Origin: Desulforamulus ferrireducens
GTDB lineage: Bacteria > Bacillota > Desulfotomaculia > Desulfotomaculales > Desulfotomaculaceae
NCBI RefSeq assembly: GCF_002005145.1
Contig: NZ_CP019698.1
Location: 2,418,001-2,482,000, forward strand
Length of the DNA: 64,000 bases
Reading direction: 5' to 3'
Below are positions 43,109-52,504 of this stretch, one piece after another (the first letter of the stretch is position 1; the number at the start of each line of letters is the position of its first letter). The position numbers and the translations under genes are program-made. The notes below the pieces were generated by a model. The model was not told the DNA's origin and did not search any database. It saw only the letters and a program-made list of their open reading frames with translations.

Positions 43109-46100
43109 AGATGTCTAACAAACTGTTTGGTACTGGATAGTTGTCCGGATCAAAGGCTGCTCCAGGGGAGCGGCCAGGTTTCTCTGGGTTAATTGCTTGG
43201 CTGGGTTTACTTAATTCCCTCGGGTTAGTCCTCATCGCCGGCTTGCTATGATGCTCCCTGGCAGCGGCCAGGGGAGCTTTTGACGGTGTCAAACAACGTA
43301 GTTTTACGTTTTCTGCCCCCAGCAGCTTGGTTAAATCCCTTTTCAGTTGGGGGTGTAAATTTACCCATAATGACTTTTCCAATTGCTGTGGGGTTTTGGT
43401 GGCCTGATGATAGAAAATTACCGGGGTATTACCACTGTATTGTTGTAATATTTCTACCAGCAGGTTGTTTTGCTGTGAATCCTCACTGACCTTTAACCAG
43501 AGTTCGATGTGCATACTCTCCAGAGGCATAATTTCCTCTGCCAGCACCTTGGCTTCCTCACCATTGTTGCTTGCCCGTCCTTTAATCAGCAGTGGTTCAC
43601 GCAAATCAAGTACTCGCCCGTAGCGACGGTAAACCTCCGGGAAAACCACCACCTCGCAGGAACCAGTTAGGTCTTCCACACTGATAAAGGCCATTGGGTC
43701 TCCCTTACGGGAGGTAATTCGCTTCACAGACGAAATCATGCCGGCCAATAAGAGGGGTTGTCCGTCCGCTACTTCCAGTAGTTCGGTGGCCCGGTGCACG
43801 GCCAATGACTCCAGCAGCCAATTAAATTCCGTCAGGGGGTGGCCGGAGATATATAAACCTAAGGCTTCCTTCTCAAAATCCAGTTGTTGTTTGGGTGTGA
43901 AGGGGGAAACCTCCGGCAGCTTGAGCTGTAGTTCTTCCTGGGGAGTATCAATCATTAAGTCAAACAGATTAACTTGACCATTTTCCCGATCCTGTTGGAC
44001 CCGGGCAGCAAATTCAATGCCCATATCCAAACCAGCTAACAGTTGGGCCCGATGCCCAAAAACATCCAAAGCTCCCGCCTTGATTAAACTTTCCAATACC
44101 CGTCGATTGACCACTCTGGTATCCACCCGACTGCAAAAATCGGAAAAACCAGTAAAAGGGCCACCCTTCTGACGGGCTTGGATTATTTCCTGAACTGCTC
44201 CTAAGCCGACATTTTTTACCGCGGCCAAACCAAAGCGGATGGCGCCATTGGTGGCTGTGAAATTCTCCCGACTTTGATTAATATCCGGCGGCAGCACCGG
44301 TATACCCATTCGGCGGCATTCCTCAATGTAAAGCACCACTTTGTCTGTGTTATCCCGCACCGAGGTAAGTAAAGCGGCCATATAGGCCACCGGGTAGTTG
44401 GCTTTTAAATAGGCGGTTTGGTAAGATACCAGGGCGTAGGCAGCGGAGTGAGATTTGTTGAAGCCGTAGCCGGCAAAGTATTCCATCAGATCAAACATTT
44501 TTTCTGCCAACTGTTTGTCATAGCCCCGGGCCACTGCCCCCGGAATGGGGTTTTTTAAGGGCTTACCCTTTTCATCATGGGTAGTTCCGTTAATAAACCA
44601 TTCCCGATGCAGGGCCATAATTTGGGGTATCTTTTTGCCCATGGCTTTACGCAGGGAATCTGCTTGTCCCAGGGTATAGCCGGCCATAATGCGGGCAATC
44701 ATCATGACCTGTTCTTGATAGAGAATTACACCGTAGGTTTCCTTTAAGACAGGTTCCAGATCAGGATGAAAATAATCCACCTTGGTTTGCCCATGCTTCC
44801 GTTGAATAAAATCCTCCACCATGCCGCTGCCCAAGGGTCCCGGCCGGTACAGTGCCACCAAAGCCACAATGTCTTCAAAGGCAGAGGGCTTAAGCTCCCG
44901 CAGAATATTACGCATACCACTGCTTTCTAATTGGAAGACACCGATACCCTCACCCCTGGTGAGCATCTCAAAGGTAGCCTGGTCATCCAAGGGAATAGTA
45001 TTGATATCCAGGGAAACTCCCGTTTCTTTTTCAATCATCAGAACGGCCTCACCAATGACAGTGAGGTTGCGCAAACCCAACAGGTCCATCTTTAAGAGTC
45101 CCAGTTCTTCCACGGTGGTCATGGGAAACTGGGTGGTCACCTGTCCCTCAGAGGTTTTGTTTAAAGGTAAATACTCCACCAGCGGCTCCCGGGAAATCAC
45201 CAGCCCGGCGGCATGGGTGGAGGCATGTCGGGGCATCCCCTCCAATTCCAGGGCGGTATCAATAAGTCTTTTGACATTTTCCTCCTGCTCATAGACATTT
45301 CTTAATTCAGGGGAGTTTTTCAGAGCTTTTTCAATGGTCATATTAAGCTCCATGGGCACCAGTTTAGCTACCCTATCCACCTCGCCATAGGGCATATCCA
45401 GCGCACGTCCCACATCCCGGATGGCTGCCCGGGCGGCCATGGTACCAAAGGTAATAATTTGCGCCACTCGCTCTGTGCCATATTTTTGCACAATATATTC
45501 AATTACTTCGCCCCGTCGCTCGTAATCAAAGTCTATATCAATATCCGGCATGGAAATTCTTTCCGGATTTAAAAAACGTTCAAACAGCAAGCCATATTGC
45601 AGGGGATCAATGTTGGTAATTTCCAGCACATAGGCCACAATACTGCCCGCAGCAGAACCCCGGCCAGGTCCTACGGCAATGCCACGATCCTTGGCATATT
45701 TTACAAAGTCCCATACGATGAGAAAATAGTCTTCATATCCCATCTGACCGATAACCTGCAGTTCATACTCCAGCCGTTCCTGCACAGCGCCGGTACAATG
45801 GCCATAGCGTTTGAGGGCACCGGCTACGCACTTTTCCCTCAGGTAAGAAGCCGGGGTAGTACCTACCGGCACAGTGAAGTAAGGCAGGTGCAGTTTACCA
45901 AACTCCAAGGTCACCTGACAGCGTTCGGCAATGCGCAAAGTGTTGCTGAGGGTTTCCGGTAATTCTCCAAACAGCAGGTTCATTTCCTGGTAAGTTTTCA
46001 AATACATTTCCTGGGAATCAAACTTCATGCGATCCGCCGAGTTAATGCTCTTACCAGTTTGGATGCACAGCAAAACATCTTGGATATCCGCATGCTCTTT

Positions 46101-46745
46101 TTTGAGATAATGCACATCGTTGGTGGCCACCAGGGGAATATTTAGTTTCTTGCTGATGCTTAACAGTCCCCGATTAACCTGCCTTTGCTCAGGGAAACCA
46201 TGATCCTGCATTTCCAGAAAGAAGTTGCCCGGTCCGAAGATGTCCGCCAATTCCTGGGCGGACTGCTGGGCCTTATCAGGTTGACCGTTTAATATTTTTT
46301 CCGCCACTTCCCCAGCCAGACAGCCACTGAGGGCAATTAGCCCGTCATGGTAACGGGCCAGTACTTCTTTATCCACCCGGGGCTTATAATAAAACCCTTC
46401 GGTATAGCCCAGGGATACCAGCTTGAGCAAATTTTGGTAACCCCTTTGGTTTTCCGCCAACAAGACCAAGTGGTTAGGCTGGTCGTCCAATTTAGGAGTA
46501 CGGTCGGTGCGTCGGCGGGGTGCTACATATACTTCGCAGCCTAATATTGGCTTGATGCCTTCCTTATGGCAGGCCTTATAAAAATCCACCACACCAAACA
46601 TACAGCCGTGATCAGTAATGGCTAAGGCCCCCATACCACTTTCCCTGGCTTGCTTGGCGACCTGATTAATTCTGGTTGCGCCATCCAGTAAACTATACTC
46701 ACTATGAAGATGGAGGTGTACAAACCCCTTATCCAGCCCACTCAC
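43107..46745 (-). CDS. dnaE: DNA polymerase III alpha subunit
   Basis: The ~1212-residue replicative polymerase has an N-terminal PHP domain (FVHLHLHSEYSLLDG), a polymerase core with GPGRGSAAGSIVAYVL and PDIDIDFDYERR (catalytic aspartates), an HhH region and an OB fold near residue ~1000. The open frame continues to 47072 but its first ~109 codons overlap the neighbouring gene. AAAGGAG near 46749 fits a start at GTG 46745 or CTG 46736, just before the PHP domain. It heads the conserved accDA-pfkA-pyk neighbourhood. Confidence 0.95.
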   Translation of the reverse strand: MSGLDKGFVHLHLHSEYSLLDGATRINQVAKQARESGMGALAITDHGCMFGVVDFYKACHKEGIKPILGCEVYVAPRRRTDRTPKLDDQPNHLVLLAENQRGYQNLLKLVSLGYTEGFYYKPRVDKEVLARYHDGLIALSGCLAGEVAEKILNGQPDKAQQSAQELADIFGPGNFFLEMQDHGFPEQRQVNRGLLSISKKLNIPLVATNDVHYLKKEHADIQDVLLCIQTGKSINSADRMKFDSQEMYLKTYQEMNLLFGELPETLSNTLRIAERCQVTLEFGKLHLPYFTVPVGTTPASYLREKCVAGALKRYGHCTGAVQERLEYELQVIGQMGYEDYFLIVWDFVKYAKDRGIAVGPGRGSAAGSIVAYVLEITNIDPLQYGLLFERFLNPERISMPDIDIDFDYERRGEVIEYIVQKYGTERVAQIITFGTMAARAAIRDVGRALDMPYGEVDRVAKLVPMELNMTIEKALKNSPELRNVYEQEENVKRLIDTALELEGMPRHASTHAAGLVISREPLVEYLPLNKTSEGQVTTQFPMTTVEELGLLKMDLLGLRNLTVIGEAVLMIEKETGVSLDINTIPLDDQATFEMLTRGEGIGVFQLESSGMRNILRELKPSAFEDIVALVALYRPGPLGSGMVEDFIQRKHGQTKVDYFHPDLEPVLKETYGVILYQEQVMMIARIMAGYTLGQADSLRKAMGKKIPQIMALHREWFINGTTHDEKGKPLKNPIPGAVARGYDKQLAEKMFDLMEYFAGYGFNKSHSAAYALVSYQTAYLKANYPVAYMAALLTSVRDNTDKVVLYIEECRRMGIPVLPPDINQSRENFTATNGAIRFGLAAVKNVGLGAVQEIIQARQKGGPFTGFSDFCSRVDTRVVNRRVLESLIKAGALDVFGHRAQLLAGLDMGIEFAARVQQDRENGQVNLFDLMIDTPQEELQLKLPEVSPFTPKQQLDFEKEALGLYISGHPLTEFNWLLESLAVHRATELLEVADGQPLLLAGMISSVKRITSRKGDPMAFISVEDLTGSCEVVVFPEVYRRYGRVLDLREPLLIKGRASNNGEEAKVLAEEIMPLESMHIELWLKVSEDSQQNNLLVEILQQYSGNTPVIFYHQATKTPQQLEKSLWVNLHPQLKRDLTKLLGAENVKLRCLTPSKAPLAAAREHHSKPAMRTNPRELSKPSQAINPEKPGRSPGAAFDPDNYPVPNSLLDI

Positions 46746-46882
46746 TCCTTTGCCAGTTCGACCCTTTAGAATATGCAATACTATCAATACTGATATTTTA
46801 TCATGGATAAGTAAAAATTTGATCAAGTGAAGGTATTCTCGCGGTCTCCTTAAGGACAAACCTATTCCTCTATTAACAAGCT

Positions 46883-46910
46883 GAGGTGCCCCTGCGGGCA
46901 CCTCTTTTAA
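46883..46910. terminator. hairpin between DUF2225 gene and dnaE
   Basis: GAGGTGCCC (46883-46891) pairs with GGGCACCTC (46896-46904), loop CTGC. The T-run (TTTT) is on the plus side, so for the minus-strand genes it is an imperfect terminator. Confidence 0.55.
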
Positions 46911-46914
46911 ATGA

Positions 46915-47604
46915 CTAACTATTTTCTTTGTACTCCTGCCTGGCGTCCTGCCAGCGGGACCGGGCCATTCTGGAAAAGACAGGGTATCTGTCTGCATCAG
47001 GATGCTGCGTAACTGCTTGGAACCACTTGACCGCCTCTTTGTAATCGCCGGTCCGGAAGGATAATTCCCCAATTAAGTACATCATACGTAATTCCTTTTT
47101 TAATTCCGAGAAGGATTCCCGTTCAAAGGCTCGCTTAGAAAATTCCAAAGCCCTTTGGAGAAACTTCATTTCATTTTCCTGCTGGCCTTGATAACGGTTC
47201 AGCCAGGCCAAACGCAGGTAAAGGGAGGCTTTTACAGAGTCCTTGGCATCTCTCAGCTCTTGACACAAAATGGCCAGGTTGTAAAGTCTAATGGCCTGCT
47301 CCAAGGTGCGTAACCCGCCATAACGATGTCCCTCTGTGCGCCAAGTGGACATAATGGTTTTAATGGCTAACCTCTCAGCATCCGACAAAGGTGCGCTGGA
47401 ATCCTTGGTATAGGCATAGCCACAATCTTTACAGATGAGCACATCATAAAAGATGGGATTGATGCCGGTATAGTAGCTGCAGAAGTCGCTATCTTGTTTC
47501 TCTATGGAGATATATTTAGTTCTTACCTCAGGATGTTGGAACTCACAGCCACAATTAGGGCACGTTGCCTTTGAGTAAAACAGCATGTCTTCACTAATTT
47601 GCAT
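46915..47604 (-). CDS. DUF2225 family protein with TPR-like repeats
   Basis: The 229-residue protein has an N-terminal zinc site (ATCPNCGCEF and LICKDCGYAY), then helical repeats (RLYNLAILCQEL, KFLQRALEFSKRAF, YLIGELSFRTGDYKEAVKWF) like tetratricopeptide repeats. This is the DUF2225 pattern, of unknown function, often seen near cell-envelope genes. I start at 47604 because GGGAGCG lies eight bases upstream; the longer frame to 47652 lacks a site. Confidence 0.82.
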   Translation of the reverse strand: MQISEDMLFYSKATCPNCGCEFQHPEVRTKYISIEKQDSDFCSYYTGINPIFYDVLICKDCGYAYTKDSSAPLSDAERLAIKTIMSTWRTEGHRYGGLRTLEQAIRLYNLAILCQELRDAKDSVKASLYLRLAWLNRYQGQQENEMKFLQRALEFSKRAFERESFSELKKELRMMYLIGELSFRTGDYKEAVKWFQAVTQHPDADRYPVFSRMARSRWQDARQEYKENS

Positions 47605-47678
47605 AGTCAAACGCTCCCATAAATGTTGTTTACTATTATTTATATTATACACTAAATAACTGTTTGGGGAGGAAAAAT

Positions 47679-48467
47679 TTAGACATACCTTCTGGCCCCT
47701 AGATAGCGAGGAGCAAAATAAGCATCATTGAAGGAAGTAACGGTAACACCTTCCTTGCTTCTGGCATTTAAGAACAGCTCATCCCCCAGATAAATACCCA
47801 CATGGGATGGTCCCGGATCGATGGTGGAGAAAAATACCAAATCCCCCGCCTTTAAATTTTCCTTCGCCACGGGACAACCGACCTTAAATTGGTCTTGAGC
47901 ATTCCTTGGTAATTGGTAACCCTGGCTAAAGTAAGACATATAGGTAAGTCCGGAACAATCGATACCTTGGACAGACATGCCACCCCAAAGATAAGGTGCC
48001 CCGGTAAACTGGTTAGCTACACGCAAAACTTCCTGAGGACTGCAGTGAGCAGAATTATTTAAAATTACTGCATGGTTCCTGGCAATCAAGCCTTGTTCCC
48101 CATTGGGTAAAGCAACCTGGTAAAAATCACCGTCTGCTTCCAAAAGGAGCAAACGACTGCCCAGATATAAGGTAGCAACCTGGGTTGTTCCTTGGTATAA
48201 AGGCACGGCCGTTTGTTTAATCTCTATCATGGTGCCATTTTCCACTACATCAGCCAAGGTAAAGTGATCTACTCTGGCCCAGCCAGGTGAGCCATCAAGG
48301 GTCTGAATGTGCAGCCAATCTCCCTCAACTCCCATGACCAGGGCCGGCCAGCCCAGAAGGGATTGGGTGACTAAAGGAATTCCAGCCTGCGGCTGTTCTA
48401 AAACATCCACTAAGGGTACTGCCGTGATCACGGTAGTACCGGCTTCCACTTCCCTGAGATCTGGCAT
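47679..48467 (-). CDS. C40 (NlpC/P60) peptidase with SH3 domains
   Basis: The 262-residue protein has two bacterial SH3-like regions (residues ~10-130) and a C-terminal NlpC/P60 domain with GIDCSGLTY (catalytic Cys), GPSHVGIYLG (His) and a later Asn/His region. It resembles YkfC-type gamma-D-glutamyl-L-diamino acid hydrolases that trim peptidoglycan peptides. No signal peptide is visible, so a cytoplasmic recycling role is likely. Confidence 0.88.
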   Translation of the reverse strand: MPDLREVEAGTTVITAVPLVDVLEQPQAGIPLVTQSLLGWPALVMGVEGDWLHIQTLDGSPGWARVDHFTLADVVENGTMIEIKQTAVPLYQGTTQVATLYLGSRLLLLEADGDFYQVALPNGEQGLIARNHAVILNNSAHCSPQEVLRVANQFTGAPYLWGGMSVQGIDCSGLTYMSYFSQGYQLPRNAQDQFKVGCPVAKENLKAGDLVFFSTIDPGPSHVGIYLGDELFLNARSKEGVTVTSFNDAYFAPRYLGARRYV

Positions 48468-48509
48468 GTCATCACTCCCCCTGCCGGTTTAACTAATTTA
48501 TTCGGTTAT

Positions 48510-48821
48510 TTACTTGGTTATGCTCTCCACCAGGTAATTTCCGAAATCCGGCTGTCCCTTCAGTAACTGCATCAGCTGAAAGAAACTGGCAGTGGCAGCG
48601 GGGTCGCTGCTTAACTTTGTCATGGCAGCCTGTTGCGCTTCTTCATTTTCCCAAACCGAAACCACCAGTACCTTATCACTGTTGCCCCTGGCCTTGCCGA
48701 TATAAGCATGCGCCAAGCCTGGTTGTTCCTTGAGATATTTCACATGATCTTTAATTAGATCCATAAGGGCTTCCTGCTTTCCTTCTTGGGCCTCCAACAG
48801 GCCAAAGGTAATCATGTTCAA
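48510..48821 (-). CDS. antibiotic-biosynthesis-monooxygenase (ABM) family protein
   Basis: The 103-residue protein reads ITFGLLEAQEGKQEALMDLI, then AYIGKARGNSDKVLVVSVWENEE, a ferredoxin-like dimeric alpha/beta barrel of the ABM family. Members include small monooxygenases and haem-degrading proteins; none can be chosen here. GGGAGGTAG precedes the start. It lies 5 bases downstream of bshA and may be in its operon. Confidence 0.75.
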   Translation of the reverse strand: MNMITFGLLEAQEGKQEALMDLIKDHVKYLKEQPGLAHAYIGKARGNSDKVLVVSVWENEEAQQAAMTKLSSDPAATASFFQLMQLLKGQPDFGNYLVESITK

Positions 48822-48826
48822 GTTAA

Positions 48827-49951
48827 CTACCTCCCAAATTTCTGTAATACTTCTTGGTAAATCTTTTCATATCTTTCCACCCATCGTTCAGCCTTAAACT
48901 TGGTTAGGACATATTCCCTGGCCCGATGGGACATTTTTTTATGTAATGCTTGATCATTAAGCAGCCTGAGGGTATATTGCGCCATTTCTTCCACTTGACC
49001 CACCCCTGTGAGAAAACCCACTTCTCCATGACTGATTACTTCCGGAATACCGCCGGAATTGGTTGCTATCACAGGAACCCCACAGGAAAGAGCTTCTAAA
49101 GCTGCTAAACCAAAACTCTCACAGCAGGAGGGAAACAACATGACGTCCGCTGCTGCCAGCAGCGGGGCCACTGTATCCTGCTGCCCCAGAAACAAAATAT
49201 CCTCCGTTAGGCCTAAACTATTGGCCAGTTTTTCCACAGCCGGCTTCTCCGGGCCATCGCCAATCATGATTAAGCGGGCCGGTCGCTGTTGTCTGACCTT
49301 ATGAAACACCTTAACGACATCCAACACCCTTTTCAAGGGGCGAAAATTGGAAAGATGAACTAACAGCGCTTCCCCCCGGGGAGTTAATTTGGGGCGCAGC
49401 GATTTATCCGTTGGCCGAAAAACCTCGGTATCCACAAAATTATAGATGACCGGTAATTCCCTGTGGAAGTCAAAGGTATCCTTGGTTTGCCTGGCCAAGT
49501 AGTTTGACACCACCGTGACTAAATCACTGACCTGCAAACTGTAGCGAGTTAGTTCATAAAACTCCTCGTGGGCCCCCACCAAGGAGGTGTCAGTACCGTG
49601 CAGGGTGGTAATCACCGGTACATTTCTACCTGAAATTTGCCTGGCCAGATGCGCCCCCAGGGAATGGGGTACCGCATAATGGGCATGCAGCAGGTCCAGT
49701 TGATGCTGCCGCAGCACCTCCACTGTTTTGGTGACCTGGCTCAGAAAATAGGGCGGCACTTTAAAAAGTGGGTACTGGAAGGCGGTTACCTCATGAACAA
49801 AAATATTGGGTTCATAGTTAGTTAACCGAAAGGGATGACCCACCGTAACAAAATGCACCTGATGCCCCCGTCTGGCCAGCAGTTTACCTAATTCCGCGGC
49901 CACCACACCGCTGCCGCCATAGGTGGCATGGCATAAAATACCCAGCTTCAT
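48827..49951 (-). CDS. bshA: N-acetyl-alpha-D-glucosaminyl L-malate synthase (BshA-type glycosyltransferase)
   Basis: The 374-residue GT4 glycosyltransferase has GGSGVVAAELGKLLARRGH, LHAHYAVPHSLGAHLAR, VVSNYLARQT, FRPLKRVLDVVKVF and PSCCESFGLAALEALSCGVP, matching BshA, which joins UDP-GlcNAc and L-malate in bacillithiol synthesis. bshB1 overlaps by 4 bp, supporting the call. No bshC is in the window. Confidence 0.92.
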   Translation of the reverse strand: MKLGILCHATYGGSGVVAAELGKLLARRGHQVHFVTVGHPFRLTNYEPNIFVHEVTAFQYPLFKVPPYFLSQVTKTVEVLRQHQLDLLHAHYAVPHSLGAHLARQISGRNVPVITTLHGTDTSLVGAHEEFYELTRYSLQVSDLVTVVSNYLARQTKDTFDFHRELPVIYNFVDTEVFRPTDKSLRPKLTPRGEALLVHLSNFRPLKRVLDVVKVFHKVRQQRPARLIMIGDGPEKPAVEKLANSLGLTEDILFLGQQDTVAPLLAAADVMLFPSCCESFGLAALEALSCGVPVIATNSGGIPEVISHGEVGFLTGVGQVEEMAQYTLRLLNDQALHKKMSHRAREYVLTKFKAERWVERYEKIYQEVLQKFGR

Positions 49952-50679
49952 TTTAGCACCCCCAGTAGTGCCGAGGGGTTGTTAATGGCTAAAGGAGTCC
50001 TGGTGGTAAACCCTTCACCAAAGGAGCAACCAATGAGGGAACCAAAATATCTATCTCTACTTTCTACCAGGGATAACAAACTGCCAGGCCCGCAGTTGAG
50101 AAAGGTTTCCTTACTGCCGGCCAGTTTGCCAAATTGAGAAAGGTGAGCTAACATAGCCGCTCGTTTAATCTCATAATATTCGCCCACATCTATAATAAAT
50201 TTGGGTTCACCGGCTCTGGATAAATAGTAGTACCAGAGGTTGGGCGGCCGATGGGGTTGCCCCTGGGTGGCTATTTTAGCCAGCCCCGCATCAAACCAAG
50301 CCTCTTCAATCAATTGAGCTGCCCTGACATGATCGGGATGGCGATCTTCCCAATAGGGACACAGGATAAGCTGTGGCTGACTCTCCCTGATCATTTGAAC
50401 CAGGGCATTTATATTGGCGCGGCTGGCCGCCAGTGCCCGATCCGGCAAGCCAAGACAGCTTCTCCATACCACTCCCAAAATTTGGGCAGCCTGTTGAGCC
50501 TCCTGGCTCCTCAGGGCAGGTGTACCGTTGCTAGCCAGTTCCCCGGCTGTTAAATCTATAATGGCGGTTTTTAAACCCAGCTGATTAAACTTTGCCATTA
50601 GTCCTCCGGCCCCTACCTCCACATCATCAGGGTGAGCACCAATAGCCAGGATGTCTACCTTGCAGATAATTTTAACCAT
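49948..50679 (-). CDS. bshB1: bacillithiol biosynthesis deacetylase BshB1
   Basis: The 243-residue LmbE/PIG-L zinc deacetylase has AIGAHPDDVEVGAGG (His-x-x-Asp-Asp metal site), NSxxAARSQE-like GTPALRSQEAQQA and CPYWEDRHPDHVRA (His-Pro-Asp-His). It removes the acetyl group from GlcNAc-malate. The start is uncertain: the ATG at 50679 sits directly behind AAAGGGG. It overlaps bshA. Confidence 0.92.
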   Translation of the reverse strand: MVKIICKVDILAIGAHPDDVEVGAGGLMAKFNQLGLKTAIIDLTAGELASNGTPALRSQEAQQAAQILGVVWRSCLGLPDRALAASRANINALVQMIRESQPQLILCPYWEDRHPDHVRAAQLIEEAWFDAGLAKIATQGQPHRPPNLWYYYLSRAGEPKFIIDVGEYYEIKRAAMLAHLSQFGKLAGSKETFLNCGPGSLLSLVESRDRYFGSLIGCSFGEGFTTRTPLAINNPSALLGVLK

Positions 50680-50759
50680 CCCCTTTATGCTATTATTAAT
50701 TCGCTGGTTGGGAGGATATTCCTTTTTAGCTGCTGGCTATTGACCCTTGCCCTAAGAAT

Positions 50760-50803
50760 AAAAGGGAAGGGCGCAAAATCTTATGATTATGCACACTTCC
50801 CTT
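50760..50803. repeat. dispersed palindrome copy
   Basis: AAAGGGAAG...GCGCAAAATC...TTATGC...CTTCCCTT is an imperfect palindrome, related to those at 25671, 36944 and 62305. It lies between bshB1 and the GH57 gene and may end the GH57 transcript. Confidence 0.6.
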
Positions 50804-50875
50804 ATTTGGTACATGAAAAAGTAAGCAGGTAGACTGGCTATTCCATAAGCGAAGTGGAGCGTTCGGATGCGTTGC

Positions 50876-52489
50876 CTAGGATATTGCCCGTTCCTGACCT
50901 GTCTCCCTACTCCGCCAGGAGCGATAATCAATGTCGGGAAAAATATTGTTTTGCCATTCCAGGTGGGAAACAAAGGCTTCATCAATACGGCAATATTTAA
51001 TATCGTCATACAAGCGTAGGAAGTTGGCCAAATGCTGTTTGGTGCGTTTAATGGCATATTCTACCATGGTGCCGGTGGTCATAATAAAGGCCCAGTCACT
51101 GCTTTGGGCCAGCAGTAATTCCCGTCCGGCTTGATTTAAAGCCCGGCGCAAAACACCATCCGCCACGGGGAACAGGTCGGCCAGTTCATTCATGCGATCA
51201 GCAGCCATGTGTAAATGCCGGTAAATCCAATGGTTTTTTTCGTTAAGCCACACTTCATTGTAGCCGGCATTACCCCAGGTAGACTGACAGGGTGTGGTCA
51301 TCTGGTTGCGCCGATACATCTTTAAGTAATCCGAGGGGGTAATTAGCTCCAAGGTGTTATTGACGGCTATTTTTCGTATAAGAAATTCCAGCCACATAGG
51401 ACCCTCGAACCACCAGTGACCAAATAATTCCGCATCATAGGGTGCCACAATAAGAGGTGGCCGCTCCATCAAGCTAGCCAAGTGCTCAACTTGTTTTTCC
51501 CGGTTAAACAGAAAGTTCCCCGCATGAATTTCTGCCTTATGGCGGGCCCAGGAAGGCATGTAGGGTTGTTTCTCGGACAGATCCACCTTACCGGTAATAC
51601 GGTGGTATTTTAGTCCGGTGTGGATGCGTAGGCCATCCGGGTGGATATAGTCCTTTATATATTCATAATCCAGATCATAACCGATATCCCGATAGAATTC
51701 CCGGTAATCGCCGTCACCCGGATACCCTTCATCGGCGCTCCAAACCTGTTTGGAACTTTCTATATCCCGACCAAAGGCAGCCACCCCGGTTGGGGTATAA
51801 ATGGGCGCAAAGACACTAAAACGAGGGCGATGATAGGCATAAAGCACCCCATGACTGTCGGTAAAAAAGAATTTCAACCCATATTCAGCCAGTAATTCCT
51901 CCAAACCCGGGGCATAACCGCATTCCGGCAGCCAGATGCCCTGGGGCTTAAGACCTATTTGTTGCTCATGTAGTTTTACCGCCGTTTCCAGTTGAGCCCG
52001 TACCGCTTGTTTGTTAACCATCATTAAGGGCAAAAAACCATGGGTGGCTGCGCAGGTGATAATCTCTAAATATCCCAGCCTCTGTAATCTCGCAAAAGCT
52101 TGTACCAGGTTGCGCTGATATCTGTTAACAAAAATATCATAGGCCAGGCCAAATCTCTCTTTGTACATTAAGGCAGCCTCATGAAAGGGACCGCCGTATG
52201 TTCTGGCTTCTTCCTTGTGGGTTAATTCGATAAGTTTTTCTAAATGCCTGACATATCTATCCTGTAACAGGGGGTCAGATAACATAGTTAAAAGCGGTGG
52301 GGACAGGGAAATAGTGAGTCGAAAGGGAACCTGCTCCCAAGCCAGGCGGTCAAAAACATCGACTAAAGGGATGTAGGTTTCCGTCAGTGCTTCGTAAAAC
52401 CATCTCTCTTCCAAAAAATCTTCACTTTCGGGATGTCTCACATAGGGTAAGTGAGCGTGTAAAACCAAAGCCAGGTATCCTTTGGCCAA
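50876..52489 (-). CDS. glycoside hydrolase family 57 protein, 1,4-alpha-glucan branching enzyme type
   Basis: The 537-residue protein has GYLALVLHAHLPYVRHP, GIWLPECGYAPGLEELL (catalytic Glu in WLPE), and VAPYDAELFGHWWFEGP (catalytic Asp), the GH57 signatures, plus a C-terminal DUF1957 helical domain. This subgroup branches alpha-glucans or glycogen. DUF4912 follows upstream, a common partner. It acts in the cytoplasm. Confidence 0.92.
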   Translation of the reverse strand: MAKGYLALVLHAHLPYVRHPESEDFLEERWFYEALTETYIPLVDVFDRLAWEQVPFRLTISLSPPLLTMLSDPLLQDRYVRHLEKLIELTHKEEARTYGGPFHEAALMYKERFGLAYDIFVNRYQRNLVQAFARLQRLGYLEIITCAATHGFLPLMMVNKQAVRAQLETAVKLHEQQIGLKPQGIWLPECGYAPGLEELLAEYGLKFFFTDSHGVLYAYHRPRFSVFAPIYTPTGVAAFGRDIESSKQVWSADEGYPGDGDYREFYRDIGYDLDYEYIKDYIHPDGLRIHTGLKYHRITGKVDLSEKQPYMPSWARHKAEIHAGNFLFNREKQVEHLASLMERPPLIVAPYDAELFGHWWFEGPMWLEFLIRKIAVNNTLELITPSDYLKMYRRNQMTTPCQSTWGNAGYNEVWLNEKNHWIYRHLHMAADRMNELADLFPVADGVLRRALNQAGRELLLAQSSDWAFIMTTGTMVEYAIKRTKQHLANFLRLYDDIKYCRIDEAFVSHLEWQNNIFPDIDYRSWRSRETGQERAIS

Positions 52490-52504
52490 GAAAATTTCCC
52501 CCTC

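Noticed and set aside
46746-47072. 109-codon upstream extension of dnaE
   Set aside because: It overlaps the neighbouring DUF2225 gene in another frame, has no ribosome binding site, and the PHP domain starts right after the AAAGGAG site near 46749.
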